Shown here: one piece after another, positions 34,611-42,269 of the stretch | How positions within the stretch are numbered: position 1 is the first letter of the stretch | How the letters are laid out: each line of letters starts with the position of its first letter | Position numbers and translations under genes: made by a program | Origin: Streptomyces sp. NBC_01717 | Lineage (GTDB): Bacteria; Actinomycetota; Actinomycetes; Streptomycetales; Streptomycetaceae | Direction: 5' to 3' | Assembly (NCBI RefSeq): GCF_036248255.1 | Contig: NZ_CP109178.1 | Span: 4,216,001 to 4,280,000 of the forward strand | Length of the DNA: 64,000 nt | Notes under the pieces: generated by a model | Told to the model about the DNA's origin: nothing | The model's database searches: none | Seen by the model: the letters and a program-made list of their open reading frames with translations, nothing else

Positions 34611-35303
34611 TCAGCGCTTGGCGACGAAGACGTGCGAAGCGACCTCGGCGTCCAGCTCCGCCGCCTCGCCACTGCTGCCGACCAGCACCCCGCCGGGCGA
34701 CTGGGTCACGCTGACCACGGAGCCGGGCTGCACACCCGCCCGCCGCAACGTGTACATCAGCTGGGCGTCCGTCTGGATCGGCTCACCGATCCGCCGCACC
34801 ACCACGGTCTTGCCCTCGGCTCCCGGGTCGAGCTCCGACAGGCTGACCATGTCCGCGTTCAGGAACGGGTCGGCCTCGGCCTTCTCGCCCAGCTCCTCCA
34901 GGCCCGGGATCGGATTCCCGTACGGAGACTCCGTCGGGTGCCGCAGCAGCTCCAGCACCCGGCGCTCCACGGCCTCGCTCATCACGTGCTCCCAGCGGCA
35001 GGCCTCGGCGTGCACCTGCTCCCACTCCAGGCCGATCACGTCGACGAGCAGGCACTCGGCGAGCCGGTGCTTGCGCATCACCCGCGTCGCCAGCCGGCGG
35101 CCCTCCTCCGTCAGCTCCAGATGCCGGTCGCCCGCGACCTGCACCAGCCCGTCGCGCTCCATGCGCGCCACCGTCTGGCTGACCGTCGGACCGCTCTGGT
35201 CCAGCCGTTCCGCGATCCGGGCGCGCATGGGGACGACGCCTTCCTCTTCGAGTTCGAGGATGGTGCGGAGATACATCTCCGTTGTGTCGATCAGTCCGGA
35301 CAT
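34611..35303 (-). CDS. dmdR1: Iron-dependent DtxR-family repressor DmdR1
   Basis: A 230-residue Fe(II)-dependent repressor of siderophore and iron genes. The N-terminal winged helix is RIAERLDQSGPTVSQTVARMERDGLV. The metal-binding and dimerisation part has RKHRLAECLLVDVIGLEWEQVH and EACRWEHVMSE (His79, Glu83, His98, Cys102, Glu105, His106 by DtxR numbering). An SH3-like C-terminal domain ends in ASHVFVAKR. ATG 35303 follows GAGGGG. I recognise it as the orthologue of S. coelicolor DmdR1. In that species an antisense gene, adm, was described on the other strand of dmdR1. Confidence 0.93.
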   Translation of the reverse strand: MSGLIDTTEMYLRTILELEEEGVVPMRARIAERLDQSGPTVSQTVARMERDGLVQVAGDRHLELTEEGRRLATRVMRKHRLAECLLVDVIGLEWEQVHAEACRWEHVMSEAVERRVLELLRHPTESPYGNPIPGLEELGEKAEADPFLNADMVSLSELDPGAEGKTVVVRRIGEPIQTDAQLMYTLRRAGVQPGSVVSVTQSPGGVLVGSSGEAAELDAEVASHVFVAKR

Positions 35304-35438
35304 TCGTGCCCCTCGATGCTGTGACATGAAAAACGCCGTCAACGCCATGCGCTGGCCCTCAGCCAATTCTGACGCATACCTCCGACAACCGTGCCGCGCC
35401 GACCGAACCCTGGACCGCGCGTGCGGACCCGGGCGGTA

Positions 35439-35468
35439 TTGACAGGTCACTGGTCCAGACCGCAACGT
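35439..35468 (+). promoter_or_regulatory. Promoter of the SIS-domain gene with embedded DasR-like (dre) site
   Basis: TTGACA (35439-35444), an 18-bp spacer and CAACGT (35463-35468) form a vegetative-type promoter. ACTGGTCCAGACC (35449-35461), inside the spacer, matches the DasR element core TGGTCTAGACCA at 10 of 12 bases. A repressor bound here would block RNA polymerase, and GlcN-6-phosphate would lift it if DasR is the regulator. Confidence 0.6.
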
Positions 35469-35522
35469 GATCCGCGGCACGGACACCCCACGGTCACCCA
35501 CCCCGCCGAAAGGGCCTCCTCG

Positions 35523-36278
35523 ATGAGCGACAGCAAGCTGGCCGGTCAGTTCCTCGACGCAGCGATCGGCCTGCTGGAGCGCGTACGCGACGAGGAGTCC
35601 GGCAACATCGCGGCCGCCGGGACCGCGATCGCCGACACCGTCGCGGCCGGCGGCCGGCTCTTCGCGTTCGGCGCCGGCCACTCGTCGCTCGCCGCCCAGG
35701 ACGTCGTCTACCGGGCCGGCGGTCTGGCCCTGATGAACCTTCTCGCCGTGCCCGGCACGCTCGGCGTCGACGTGATGCCCGCGACGCTCGGCTCGGCGCT
35801 GGAGCGGGTCGACGGTCTGGCCGGTGCCGTACTGGACTCCAGCCCGGCGCGCGCCGGCGACCTGCTCGTGATCATCTCGCTCTCCGGGCGCAACGCGCTG
35901 CCTGTCGAGATGGCACGGGACGCCCGCGCGCTCGGACTGACCGTCGTCGGCGTCACCTCGGTGGCATACGCGGACGCGACACGGTCGCGGCACAGCTCCG
36001 GCGGATTCCTGCGGGACCACTGCGACATCGTCCTCGACAGCAAGATCGCGATCGGAGACGCGGAGCTGACCGCGGAAGGCATCGAGGCGCCGTTCGCGCC
36101 CGCCTCGACGGTGGTCACCAGCGCGCTGATGCAAGCGATGATGGCGGCGGCCGCGGAGCGGCTGGTGGAGCGGGGGATCGAGCCGCCGCTGCTGCGGTCC
36201 GGGAACGTCGACGGCGGGCACGAGTGGAACGGCCGCGTGATGACGGAGTACGCGGACCGGATCTTCTACCGGCAGTAG
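35523..36278 (+). CDS. nagS: SIS-domain phosphosugar protein (NagS-like)
   Basis: A 251-residue SIS (sugar isomerase) domain protein. The phosphosugar site segments are RLFAFGAGHSSLAAQDVVYR (residue 40) and LLVIISLSGRNALPVEMARDARA (residue 115). ATG 35523 is chosen after AAAGGG. The gene next to dmdR1 in S. coelicolor (SCO4393) is, as I recall, nagS, a GlcNAc-6-phosphate-acting dehydratase involved in amino-sugar sensitivity. The symbol rests on this synteny and on the DasR-like site in the promoter, not on catalytic residues. Confidence 0.75.
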   Translation: MSDSKLAGQFLDAAIGLLERVRDEESGNIAAAGTAIADTVAAGGRLFAFGAGHSSLAAQDVVYRAGGLALMNLLAVPGTLGVDVMPATLGSALERVDGLAGAVLDSSPARAGDLLVIISLSGRNALPVEMARDARALGLTVVGVTSVAYADATRSRHSSGGFLRDHCDIVLDSKIAIGDAELTAEGIEAPFAPASTVVTSALMQAMMAAAAERLVERGIEPPLLRSGNVDGGHEWNGRVMTEYADRIFYRQ

Positions 36279-36472
36279 CGGAACCGGCGCCGCGCCCGGC
36301 ACGCACCCTCGGCCGATGCGAGCGGGCACCCGGCACGCACCAGCACCCGGTACACGCACCCGCGCTCAGCGCCGGAGCGCCTCCGCCAGTGGGACCCGCG
36401 ACGCCCACCGAGCCGGGTAGAGACCGGCCGGCAGACCCGTCGTGGGCGATTTCACCCCTGGTCGGGCCTGGC

Positions 36473-37807
36473 TCAGCCGCCCAGTACCTGAGCCAGGTCC
36501 ACCGCGCCCGCCACCCGGACCGCAACGCTCTCCGCATACGCCGCGTCCGGGCGCTCGAAGGCCGTGCGATGGGCCGCCCGCAGGAACGTCACCACACCCA
36601 GCGTCCGACCCCGGCTGCGCATCACAGCGCACAACGCGTGCACCGAACCCTTCGGCCACTGACGCTCATCTGCCCAAGCCTCCACACCCGGACCGGCACT
36701 CGACCGCACCGAACCCGTCCGGTCCACCGCCTGCAGCGCCGGATGCCCCGGCGCATACCGCAGAGGAAGGCCGCCGCCGGCCACCGGCAGACACGGACCC
36801 GGGGCATCGGCCGGCGTCGCCGCCGCCCGCACCAGCCGCTCCCCCACCAGCACATCGATCAGCACATGGTCGGCGAAACCCGCCAACGCGAAATCCAGAT
36901 ACGACGTCGCCGCCTCCATCGGGTCCTCGCACTCGGCCGCCGACCGGCACGCCCGGTACAGCTGATTCGACCGGAACCGCACCCGGTCCGCCTCCTGCGC
37001 CGCCAGCTTCTCCGCCGTCACATCCTGGAACAACCAGCCGACCCCCAACGGCACCGGCTCCTCCGCGAGCGGCGACGCCAGCTGCAGAAACCCGCTGCGC
37101 CAGCAGCGCCGCCGGTCCCCGTCCGCCGACCGCAGCGTCACCCACAGCTCGGTGGGCGCGGGCGGCTGCCCCTCGGCCAGGACATGCTGCAGCGCACCCT
37201 CGAGCTCCTCCACCCCCTGTACGACCAACTCGGCGAGCGGACGCCCCAGCAGCGTCGTACGCCCACCGCCCAGCGCCCGCGCCGCACACGCGTTGACGAC
37301 CGTCGGCCGCAGATCCACATCGACGAGGACCACACCCCACGACGCGTCCTCGAACAGCGCCTCACTCAGCGCGATCGACCGCTCCAGATCGATCTGCGCA
37401 TGCACCTCGCTGAACGCGCAGTACACCCCGGCCGGCTTCCCGTCCGCACCCCGGACCCCGGCGGACTGCATCCGCACGAGCACCCGCCCGCCGTCCTTGC
37501 GCAGCAGAGCGAACTCATGCACCTGACGCCCCGGCGCATCCATGGCCGCCATCAGCCGCCCCTGCACCTCACCCACGTCCGCACTGCGCACCGCCCACCC
37601 CGCGAACCCGGGCCGCCCCACGGCCTCCTCGGCCGACCAGCCGAGAATCCGCTCCGCCTCACGGTTCCAGTGCGTGATCGTGCCGTCCGCGCCGAACGCA
37701 CAGAGCGCCGCGTCCATCCCGTCGAGCAACGCCGCAAGCAGCTCCGACCCGGGGATCGGGTCGGGGCCGAGGGCATCAGTGGTCCCACTGCTCGTGGAAG
37801 CGCTCAT
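36473..37807 (-). CDS. PAS/GAF-domain protein without output domain
   Basis: A cytoplasmic sensor-like protein of about 444 residues. PAS 1 (ALLDGMDAALCAFGADGTITHWN; AERILGWSAEEAVGRPG) is at residues 20-140, PAS 2 (FEDASWGVVLVDVDLRPTVVN) at 150-270, and a GAF-like region at 290-440. No HATPase, GGDEF or PP2C domain follows, although related Streptomyces proteins often carry PP2C. It may signal by partner binding. ATG 37807 follows GGGGG; the frame extends to 37837. Confidence 0.8.
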   Translation of the reverse strand: MSASTSSGTTDALGPDPIPGSELLAALLDGMDAALCAFGADGTITHWNREAERILGWSAEEAVGRPGFAGWAVRSADVGEVQGRLMAAMDAPGRQVHEFALLRKDGGRVLVRMQSAGVRGADGKPAGVYCAFSEVHAQIDLERSIALSEALFEDASWGVVLVDVDLRPTVVNACAARALGGGRTTLLGRPLAELVVQGVEELEGALQHVLAEGQPPAPTELWVTLRSADGDRRRCWRSGFLQLASPLAEEPVPLGVGWLFQDVTAEKLAAQEADRVRFRSNQLYRACRSAAECEDPMEAATSYLDFALAGFADHVLIDVLVGERLVRAAATPADAPGPCLPVAGGGLPLRYAPGHPALQAVDRTGSVRSSAGPGVEAWADERQWPKGSVHALCAVMRSRGRTLGVVTFLRAAHRTAFERPDAAYAESVAVRVAGAVDLAQVLGG

Positions 37808-37826
37808 CCCGGACCCCCTGCAGGAC

Positions 37827-38111
37827 GTGTCCGCCATTGCCGCACGTCAGACCATTGAACTCGAACGTGACCCAGCACACATCGACTTCCAGGAAATCCG
37901 CCCCGTTCCCGGCGCCGGCGACTTCGTCCACGCCGCCATGCCCAAGGGCAGGTGGGCAGGCACTTGGACCGGGCGCATCTCCGTCCGCGCCTCCGGGAAA
38001 CACAGCCTCAGCACGCCGGTGGGCCGCTGCACCGTGTCCCACAGGAACCTTCGGCTACTGCAGCGTGCCGACGGATACGCGTACAGCTACCGGCAGGAAG
38101 TCACCGAATAA
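37827..38111 (+). CDS. Small hypothetical protein, possibly of mobile-element origin
   Basis: The protein is up to 94 residues from GTG 37827. The C-terminal half (GTWTGRISVRASGKHS, then RLLQRADGYAYSYRQE) has real-protein character, with several aromatic and basic residues. It reminds me of small proteins from Streptomyces integrative elements, but I cannot name a family. Third-position GC is lower than in the neighbours (ATT, GAA, CCA, GTT). The start is unsure: GTG lies directly after AGGAC with too little spacing. It is divergent from the PAS gene and ends 5 bp before a good promoter. Confidence 0.45.
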   Translation: MSAIAARQTIELERDPAHIDFQEIRPVPGAGDFVHAAMPKGRWAGTWTGRISVRASGKHSLSTPVGRCTVSHRNLRLLQRADGYAYSYRQEVTE

Positions 38112-38116
38112 ATGGG

Positions 38117-38145
38117 TTGAGACATTCGCCGAGGGTTCCTAGGCT
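38117..38145 (+). promoter_or_regulatory. Vegetative-type promoter of the small RNA/micro-ORF
   Basis: TTGAGA (38117-38122), a 17-bp spacer and TAGGCT (38140-38145) closely fit the HrdB consensus. Transcription would begin near 38152, only about 25 bases before the micro-ORF start. Confidence 0.6.
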
Positions 38146-38151
38146 GCTGCC

Positions 38152-38340
38152 AGCGAAGAAAGGAGGTGTTCCGGAAGTGATTTCTTCTCGGACTCGTGAG
38201 GTGACTGCGGGCTGACGCCCGTTGTCGCGCTCTTTGCAGTGCAGGCCGGTCATCGGCCAATCCCAAGCAGTCACCGACCCGCAGGCTCGCCGGTAAGTCC
38301 GGCCGGCTCCTCCGCAAGGAGGAACCAGAGCCTGCGGGTT
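38152..38340 (+). ncRNA. Candidate structured RNA with micro-ORF
   Basis: Downstream of the promoter the sequence folds into four elements: GGGC-TGAC-GCCC around the micro-ORF stop; GGCCG-GTCAT-CGGCC (38244-38258); and a three-way junction. The junction's outer 12-bp stem is 38277-38288/38328-38339, and it encloses GCCGG-TAAGT-CCGGC and TCCTCC-GCAA-GGAGGA, a GNRA-type tetraloop hairpin. The TCCTCC arm could also pair with the strong Shine-Dalgarno at 38161-38166. It converges with pdxH and may also end that transcript. No known RNA family was recognised. Confidence 0.5.
38177..38215 (+). CDS. 12-codon micro-ORF with near-perfect anti-16S site
   Basis: GTG 38177 opens a 12-residue peptide (MISSRTREVTAG). 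The bases AGAAAGGAGGTG (38158-38169) complement the 3' end of 16S rRNA almost completely, far beyond normal genes in this window. The length and the folded sequence after the stop suggest a leader peptide or ribosome-loading element rather than an enzyme. Confidence 0.45.
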   Translation: MISSRTREVTAG

Positions 38341-38362
38341 TCTGCATGCGCGGAGGGGCTTG

Positions 38363-39037
38363 CTACGGGCACAGGCGCTCGACGCGCCAGCCGTCGCCCT
38401 CGCGTACGTACCGCAGCCGGTCGTGCAGCCGGTTCTCGTGGCCCTGCCAGAACTCGATGGTCTCCGGTACGACGCGGAAGCCGCCCCACTGCGGGGGTGC
38501 GGGGATGCGTTCGCCCTCGGGGTAGCGGGCCGCCAGTTCCTCGTACCGGTCGATGAGCTCCTGGCGGGAGTCGATCACGGCCGACTGTTCGCTCGCCCAG
38601 GCGCCCAACTGGGAGCCGTGGGGGCGGGTGCGGAAGTAGGCGACCGTCTCCTCGCGGGCGATGCGGGCCGCGCTGCCGGTGACGACGACCTGGCGGGCCA
38701 GCGGGTGCCAGGGGAAGAGCAGCGAGACGTACGGGTTGGCGTCCAGTTCGCGGCCCTTGCGGGAGTTGTAGTTGGTGAAGAAGACGAAACCCCGGGCGTC
38801 GTACTTCTTCAGCAGCACCGTGCGGGAGGACGGGCGGCCGTCGGGGGTGGCGGTGGAGACCACCATGGCGTTCGGCTCATAGACCATTCCACCTGCGGCG
38901 ATCTGCCGGAACCAGTGGGCGAACTGATGCATGGGGTCGGTGGCGAGCGTGTCCTCGGTGAAGGCCTCGGAGCGGTACTGCTCGCGCATCGCGGCCGGAT
39001 CGGTGGCGGCATCGGAAGGGGAATCTGCGGTGGGCAC
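38363..39037 (-). CDS. pdxH: Pyridoxamine 5'-phosphate oxidase
   Basis: Oxidises pyridoxamine or pyridoxine 5'-phosphate to pyridoxal 5'-phosphate with FMN and oxygen. The protein is 224 residues from GTG 39037 (frame open to 39127). Motifs are [52 protein letters not shown] and the C-terminal RLHDRLRY, all typical of PNPOx. The start choice fits the family's usual [10 protein letters not shown] opening. It is divergent from citrate synthase and convergent with the small RNA. Confidence 0.93.
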   Translation of the reverse strand: MPTADSPSDAATDPAAMREQYRSEAFTEDTLATDPMHQFAHWFRQIAAGGMVYEPNAMVVSTATPDGRPSSRTVLLKKYDARGFVFFTNYNSRKGRELDANPYVSLLFPWHPLARQVVVTGSAARIAREETVAYFRTRPHGSQLGAWASEQSAVIDSRQELIDRYEELAARYPEGERIPAPPQWGGFRVVPETIEFWQGHENRLHDRLRYVREGDGWRVERLCP

Positions 39038-39210
39038 GGGGTCATCCTGCCGCAGCGGCCCAGTTTGCCCGGCGAGGAGGGGTGTCAACCTCGCATCGGT
39101 AATGCCGGGGGCTGTGCGGGATGTCACGCTTCCCCGCGTCGTGGGAACCCGCCAATATCTTGGGGCAGGCCAGTGTGGCCTCCGTACAGCCGCCGATTCG
39201 AGGGAGCCGC

Positions 39211-40323
39211 ATGATGTCCGACTTCGTACCCGGGCTCGAGGGAGTCATCGCGTTCGAGACGGAGATCGCCGAACCCGACAAGGAGGGCGGTTCGCTCCGC
39301 TACCGCGGGGTCGACATCGAGGATCTCGTGGGTCATGTGTCGTTCGGGAACGTGTGGGGTCTGCTGGTCGACGGGGCGTTCAACCCCGGTCTGCCGCCCG
39401 CCGAGCCGTTCCCGATCCCGGTCCACTCGGGTGACATCCGGGTCGATGTGCAGTCCGCGCTGGCGATGCTCGCGCCGGTGTGGGGTCTGAAGCCGCTGCT
39501 CGACATCGACGAGGAGACCGCGCGCAACGATCTGGCGCGGGCCGCCGTGATGGCGCTGTCGTACGTCGCGCAGTCGGCGCGCGGGCAGGGGCTGCCGATG
39601 GTTCCGCAGAGCGAGATCGACAAGGCGCAGTCCGTCGTCGAGCGGTTCATGATCCGTTGGCGCGGGGAGCCGGATCCGAAGCATGTGAAGGCCGTCGACG
39701 CGTACTGGACGTCGGCCGCCGAGCACGGCATGAACGCCTCCACGTTCACCGCGCGGGTCATCGCGTCGACGGGAGCCGATGTGGCGGCGGCGCTGTCGGG
39801 TGCGGTGGGTGCGATGTCGGGGCCGCTGCACGGCGGGGCGCCGTCCCGGGTCCTCGGGATGATCGAGGAGATCGAGCGGACCGGTGACGCGACCGCGTAT
39901 GTGAAGAAGGCCCTGGACAAGGGTGAGCGGCTGATGGGCTTCGGGCACCGGGTGTACCGGGCGGAGGACCCGCGGGCGCGGGTGCTGCGGCGTACGGCGA
40001 AGGAGTTGGGCGCGCCGCGGTTCGAGGTCGCGGAGGCGCTGGAGAAGGCGGCGCTGGAGGAGTTGCACGCGCGGCGTCCGGACCGGGTGCTGGCGACGAA
40101 CGTGGAGTTCTGGGCGGCGATCATGCTGGACTTCGCGGAGGTTCCGGCGCACATGTTCACGTCGATGTTCACGTGTGCGCGTACGGCGGGCTGGTCGGCG
40201 CACATTCTGGAGCAGAAGCGGACGGGCCGGCTGGTGCGGCCGTCGGCGAGGTATGTCGGGCCGGGGCCGCGTGATCCGCGGGCGATCGAGGGGTACGAGC
40301 AGATCACGGATCTGGGCAACTGA
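39211..40323 (+). CDS. citA: Citrate synthase 2
   Basis: Condenses acetyl-CoA and oxaloacetate. The protein is about 370 residues, in the short citrate/2-methylcitrate synthase group. Catalytic segments are [31 protein letters not shown] (catalytic His) and [16 protein letters not shown] (Asp region). ATG 39211 follows GAGGGA at good spacing; ATG 39214 is equally possible. A 2-methylcitrate synthase role cannot be excluded. The gene is separated by 173 bp from divergent pdxH. Confidence 0.9.
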   Translation: MMSDFVPGLEGVIAFETEIAEPDKEGGSLRYRGVDIEDLVGHVSFGNVWGLLVDGAFNPGLPPAEPFPIPVHSGDIRVDVQSALAMLAPVWGLKPLLDIDEETARNDLARAAVMALSYVAQSARGQGLPMVPQSEIDKAQSVVERFMIRWRGEPDPKHVKAVDAYWTSAAEHGMNASTFTARVIASTGADVAAALSGAVGAMSGPLHGGAPSRVLGMIEEIERTGDATAYVKKALDKGERLMGFGHRVYRAEDPRARVLRRTAKELGAPRFEVAEALEKAALEELHARRPDRVLATNVEFWAAIMLDFAEVPAHMFTSMFTCARTAGWSAHILEQKRTGRLVRPSARYVGPGPRDPRAIEGYEQITDLGN

Positions 40324-40355
40324 CGGTCCCGGTGCTGCGCAAGCCCGGCGTCCGC

Positions 40356-40940
40356 CTAGAGCTTGCCGCGGAGAGTGATGGTGCGGTGTCCGCCGAGGCG
40401 GCGCCGCACCTCCTGTTCGAAGCCGTAGGTCAGCTCCGCCCAGTTCCAGAAGGTGAGGCCGAGCTGCCCGCAGGCGTAGTAGTTGTCCTCCCAGCTCCAG
40501 CGGTCGATGCCGGAGGGCCGGCGGCAGGAGGGGCACTCCACGGCGCCTTCGCCGCCATCCGCCCAGGCGCCGAGCCGGCCCGCGAACGGGGCCCAGGCGG
40601 TGTCGACGGGGCACCAGGTGTCGTCGACGAGGCGGATCTCGGTGGCGCAGAGCGGGCAGGTGGCAGCTCCCGCGTCGCCCTGGCCGCTGTCGAAGACGGT
40701 GCGTCCGGTTGCAACGTGGAGACCGTTGCTCCACAGCTCGACCGGTTCCGGGTCGTCGACGGCCTTGGCGTGGTTCGGACCAGGTGCGTTGCCGTAGCCG
40801 TCTCCGTCGAGGACGCAGTCGGTGCGCTCGGGGCTGACGATTCCGTCGGCGATCAGCCAGTCGAGGAGCCCGGCGCCGAGTTGTGCGGCGTTCTGCTCGG
40901 TGGCGTCGAGGTCGACGATCGTCTGGAAGTGGTCACCCAC
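40356..40940 (-). CDS. Hypothetical protein with zinc-ribbon-like CxxC pairs
   Basis: A 194-residue protein. Two Cys pairs (TCPLCATEIRL near residue 94 and ECPSCRRPSG near 134) suggest a zinc ribbon, followed by a Trp-rich stretch (IDRWSWEDNYYACGQLGLTFWNWAEL). I recall such proteins as common single-copy hypotheticals in Streptomyces. It lies 13 bp after the TetR gene on the same strand and may be read through from the Atu-like operon, but nothing links it to that pathway. Confidence 0.7.
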   Translation of the reverse strand: MGDHFQTIVDLDATEQNAAQLGAGLLDWLIADGIVSPERTDCVLDGDGYGNAPGPNHAKAVDDPEPVELWSNGLHVATGRTVFDSGQGDAGAATCPLCATEIRLVDDTWCPVDTAWAPFAGRLGAWADGGEGAVECPSCRRPSGIDRWSWEDNYYACGQLGLTFWNWAELTYGFEQEVRRRLGGHRTITLRGKL

Positions 40941-40953
40941 AGGTCCCCCAAGG

Positions 40954-41547
40954 TCAGTCGAGTGCGTCGTCCACCAGTGCCGCCCACTGTGCCACGACCC
41001 TCCGGCGCCTGGCGGTGTCGTCGGTCAGTACGTTGGCCAGGCCGAGGCCGCGGGCCATGTCGAGGAGGCCCTGGACGGTTTCGCGGGTGCCGGGCCGGGA
41101 TTCGTCGGCCTTCAGGAGTTCGACGGCGATGCGGTGGGTCTCGCGGCCGACGCGGGCTTCGAGTTCGCTGACGCGGGGGTGCAGTGACGCCTCGTTGGAG
41201 GCGGCGACCCAGAGCTGGAGTGCGGCGCGGAACAGCGGTCCTGTGTAGAGGTCGACGAGGGCGGCGACGACGGCTGTGCGGCCTTGGACGGGCAGGGTGC
41301 GCAGGGCGGCGGAGCGTTCTTCGGCGACGTATTCGACGGCTGCGGTGAACAGGTCCTCGCGGGTGGGGAAGTGGTGCTGGGCGGCGCCGCGCGATACGCC
41401 TGCGCGTTCGGCGACGACGGAGACCGTGGAGCCTGCCCAGCCGTGTTCGGCGAGGCAGGCGACCGCGGCTTCGAGCAGCCGTCGGCGGGTGGCGCGGCTG
41501 CGGTCCTGCTTGGGGGTCCTGTCGGTGGGGGGCGTCACAACACCCAT
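40954..41547 (-). CDS. TetR/AcrR-family regulator of the Atu-like operon
   Basis: A 197-residue repressor. The N-terminal helix-turn-helix is AACLAEHGWAGSTV-like: LLEAAVACLAEHGWAG, then VVAERAGVSRGAAQHHFPTREDL. The C-terminal ligand domain is all-helical. It is the last gene of the eight-gene operon, and its start region overlaps the enoyl-CoA hydratase stop (ATG 41547, or GTG 41538 as GTGA). The best candidate operator is the palindrome at 51278-51291 in front of the operon, which would give autoregulation. Confidence 0.88.
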   Translation of the reverse strand: MGVVTPPTDRTPKQDRSRATRRRLLEAAVACLAEHGWAGSTVSVVAERAGVSRGAAQHHFPTREDLFTAAVEYVAEERSAALRTLPVQGRTAVVAALVDLYTGPLFRAALQLWVAASNEASLHPRVSELEARVGRETHRIAVELLKADESRPGTRETVQGLLDMARGLGLANVLTDDTARRRRVVAQWAALVDDALD

Positions 41548-42269
41548 GCGGGGTCCCGTCGTTCGTGGAAGGCCGTCATCCCTTCCCGTGCCTCGGTGGA
41601 GGCGAAGAGTGCTGCCGAGCGGGCGATGAGGTCTTCGGCGTGCTGGTCGAAACTTTCCCGCACAGTAGCTGTGACCAGCTCCTTCGACGCTGCCAGCCCC
41701 TGTGGTGAGGCTCGGCGCAGTCCGTCGAGTACGGGTATGAGCGCCTTGTCCACGTCGTGGGCGGCGAGGGTGATCAGGGAGATCCGGGCGGCTTCGGTCG
41801 CGTCGAAGCGTTCTCCGGTGAGGTAGTAGCGGGCGGCGGCGCGTGGGTCGGTGCGGGGCAACAGGGGCAGGGAGATCACGGCGGGGGCGAGGCCGAGCCG
41901 GGATTCGGTGAGGGCGAAGGTGGAGGCGGGTCCGGCGGCGGAGATGTCGCAGGCGGCGAGGAGTCCGAGTCCGCCCGCCCGGACGTGTCCGTCGACGCGG
42001 GCCACCACGGGTTTGGGCAGGGTGACGATCTCCCGCATCAGGGCGACGAACGCTTCCGGGTCGGGGGGTGCGCCGAGGTCCGCGCCGGCGCAGAACGTGT
42101 TGCCCGTGTGGGTGAGGACCACGGCCCGTACGGTGTCGTCCTCGCCGTATCGGGCGAGGGTTTCGCGGAGTTCGGCGACGAGCCGCGCGGAGAGTGCGTT
42201 GCGGTTCGTCTGCGAGTCCATCCGTACGGTGGCGATGCCACGTTCTCGGCCGGTGCGGACCAGTTTCAT
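41535..42269 (-). CDS. Enoyl-CoA hydratase family protein
   Basis: A 244-residue crotonase-fold protein. Segments are TFCAGADLGAPPD near residue 60 and ARVDGHVRAGGLGLLAACDIS near residue 96. In the Atu pathway the matching step is hydration of isohexenylglutaconyl-CoA (AtuE). ATG 42269 overlaps the ligase stop (ATGA), so the genes are coupled. Confidence 0.9.
   Translation of the reverse strand: MKLVRTGRERGIATVRMDSQTNRNALSARLVAELRETLARYGEDDTVRAVVLTHTGNTFCAGADLGAPPDPEAFVALMREIVTLPKPVVARVDGHVRAGGLGLLAACDISAAGPASTFALTESRLGLAPAVISLPLLPRTDPRAAARYYLTGERFDATEAARISLITLAAHDVDKALIPVLDGLRRASPQGLAASKELVTATVRESFDQHAEDLIARSAALFASTEAREGMTAFHERRDPAWVL

Noticed and set aside
37776..38042. Minus-strand ORF of 88 codons opposite the small hypothetical gene
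   Set aside because: Overlaps the start of the PAS gene and the plus-strand protein looks more protein-like; kept out for lack of evidence.
38277..38339. Three-way junction considered as a tRNA or known riboswitch
   Set aside because: No T-loop or anticodon arm, no TPP, cobalamin, SAM or ydaO-type core recognised.
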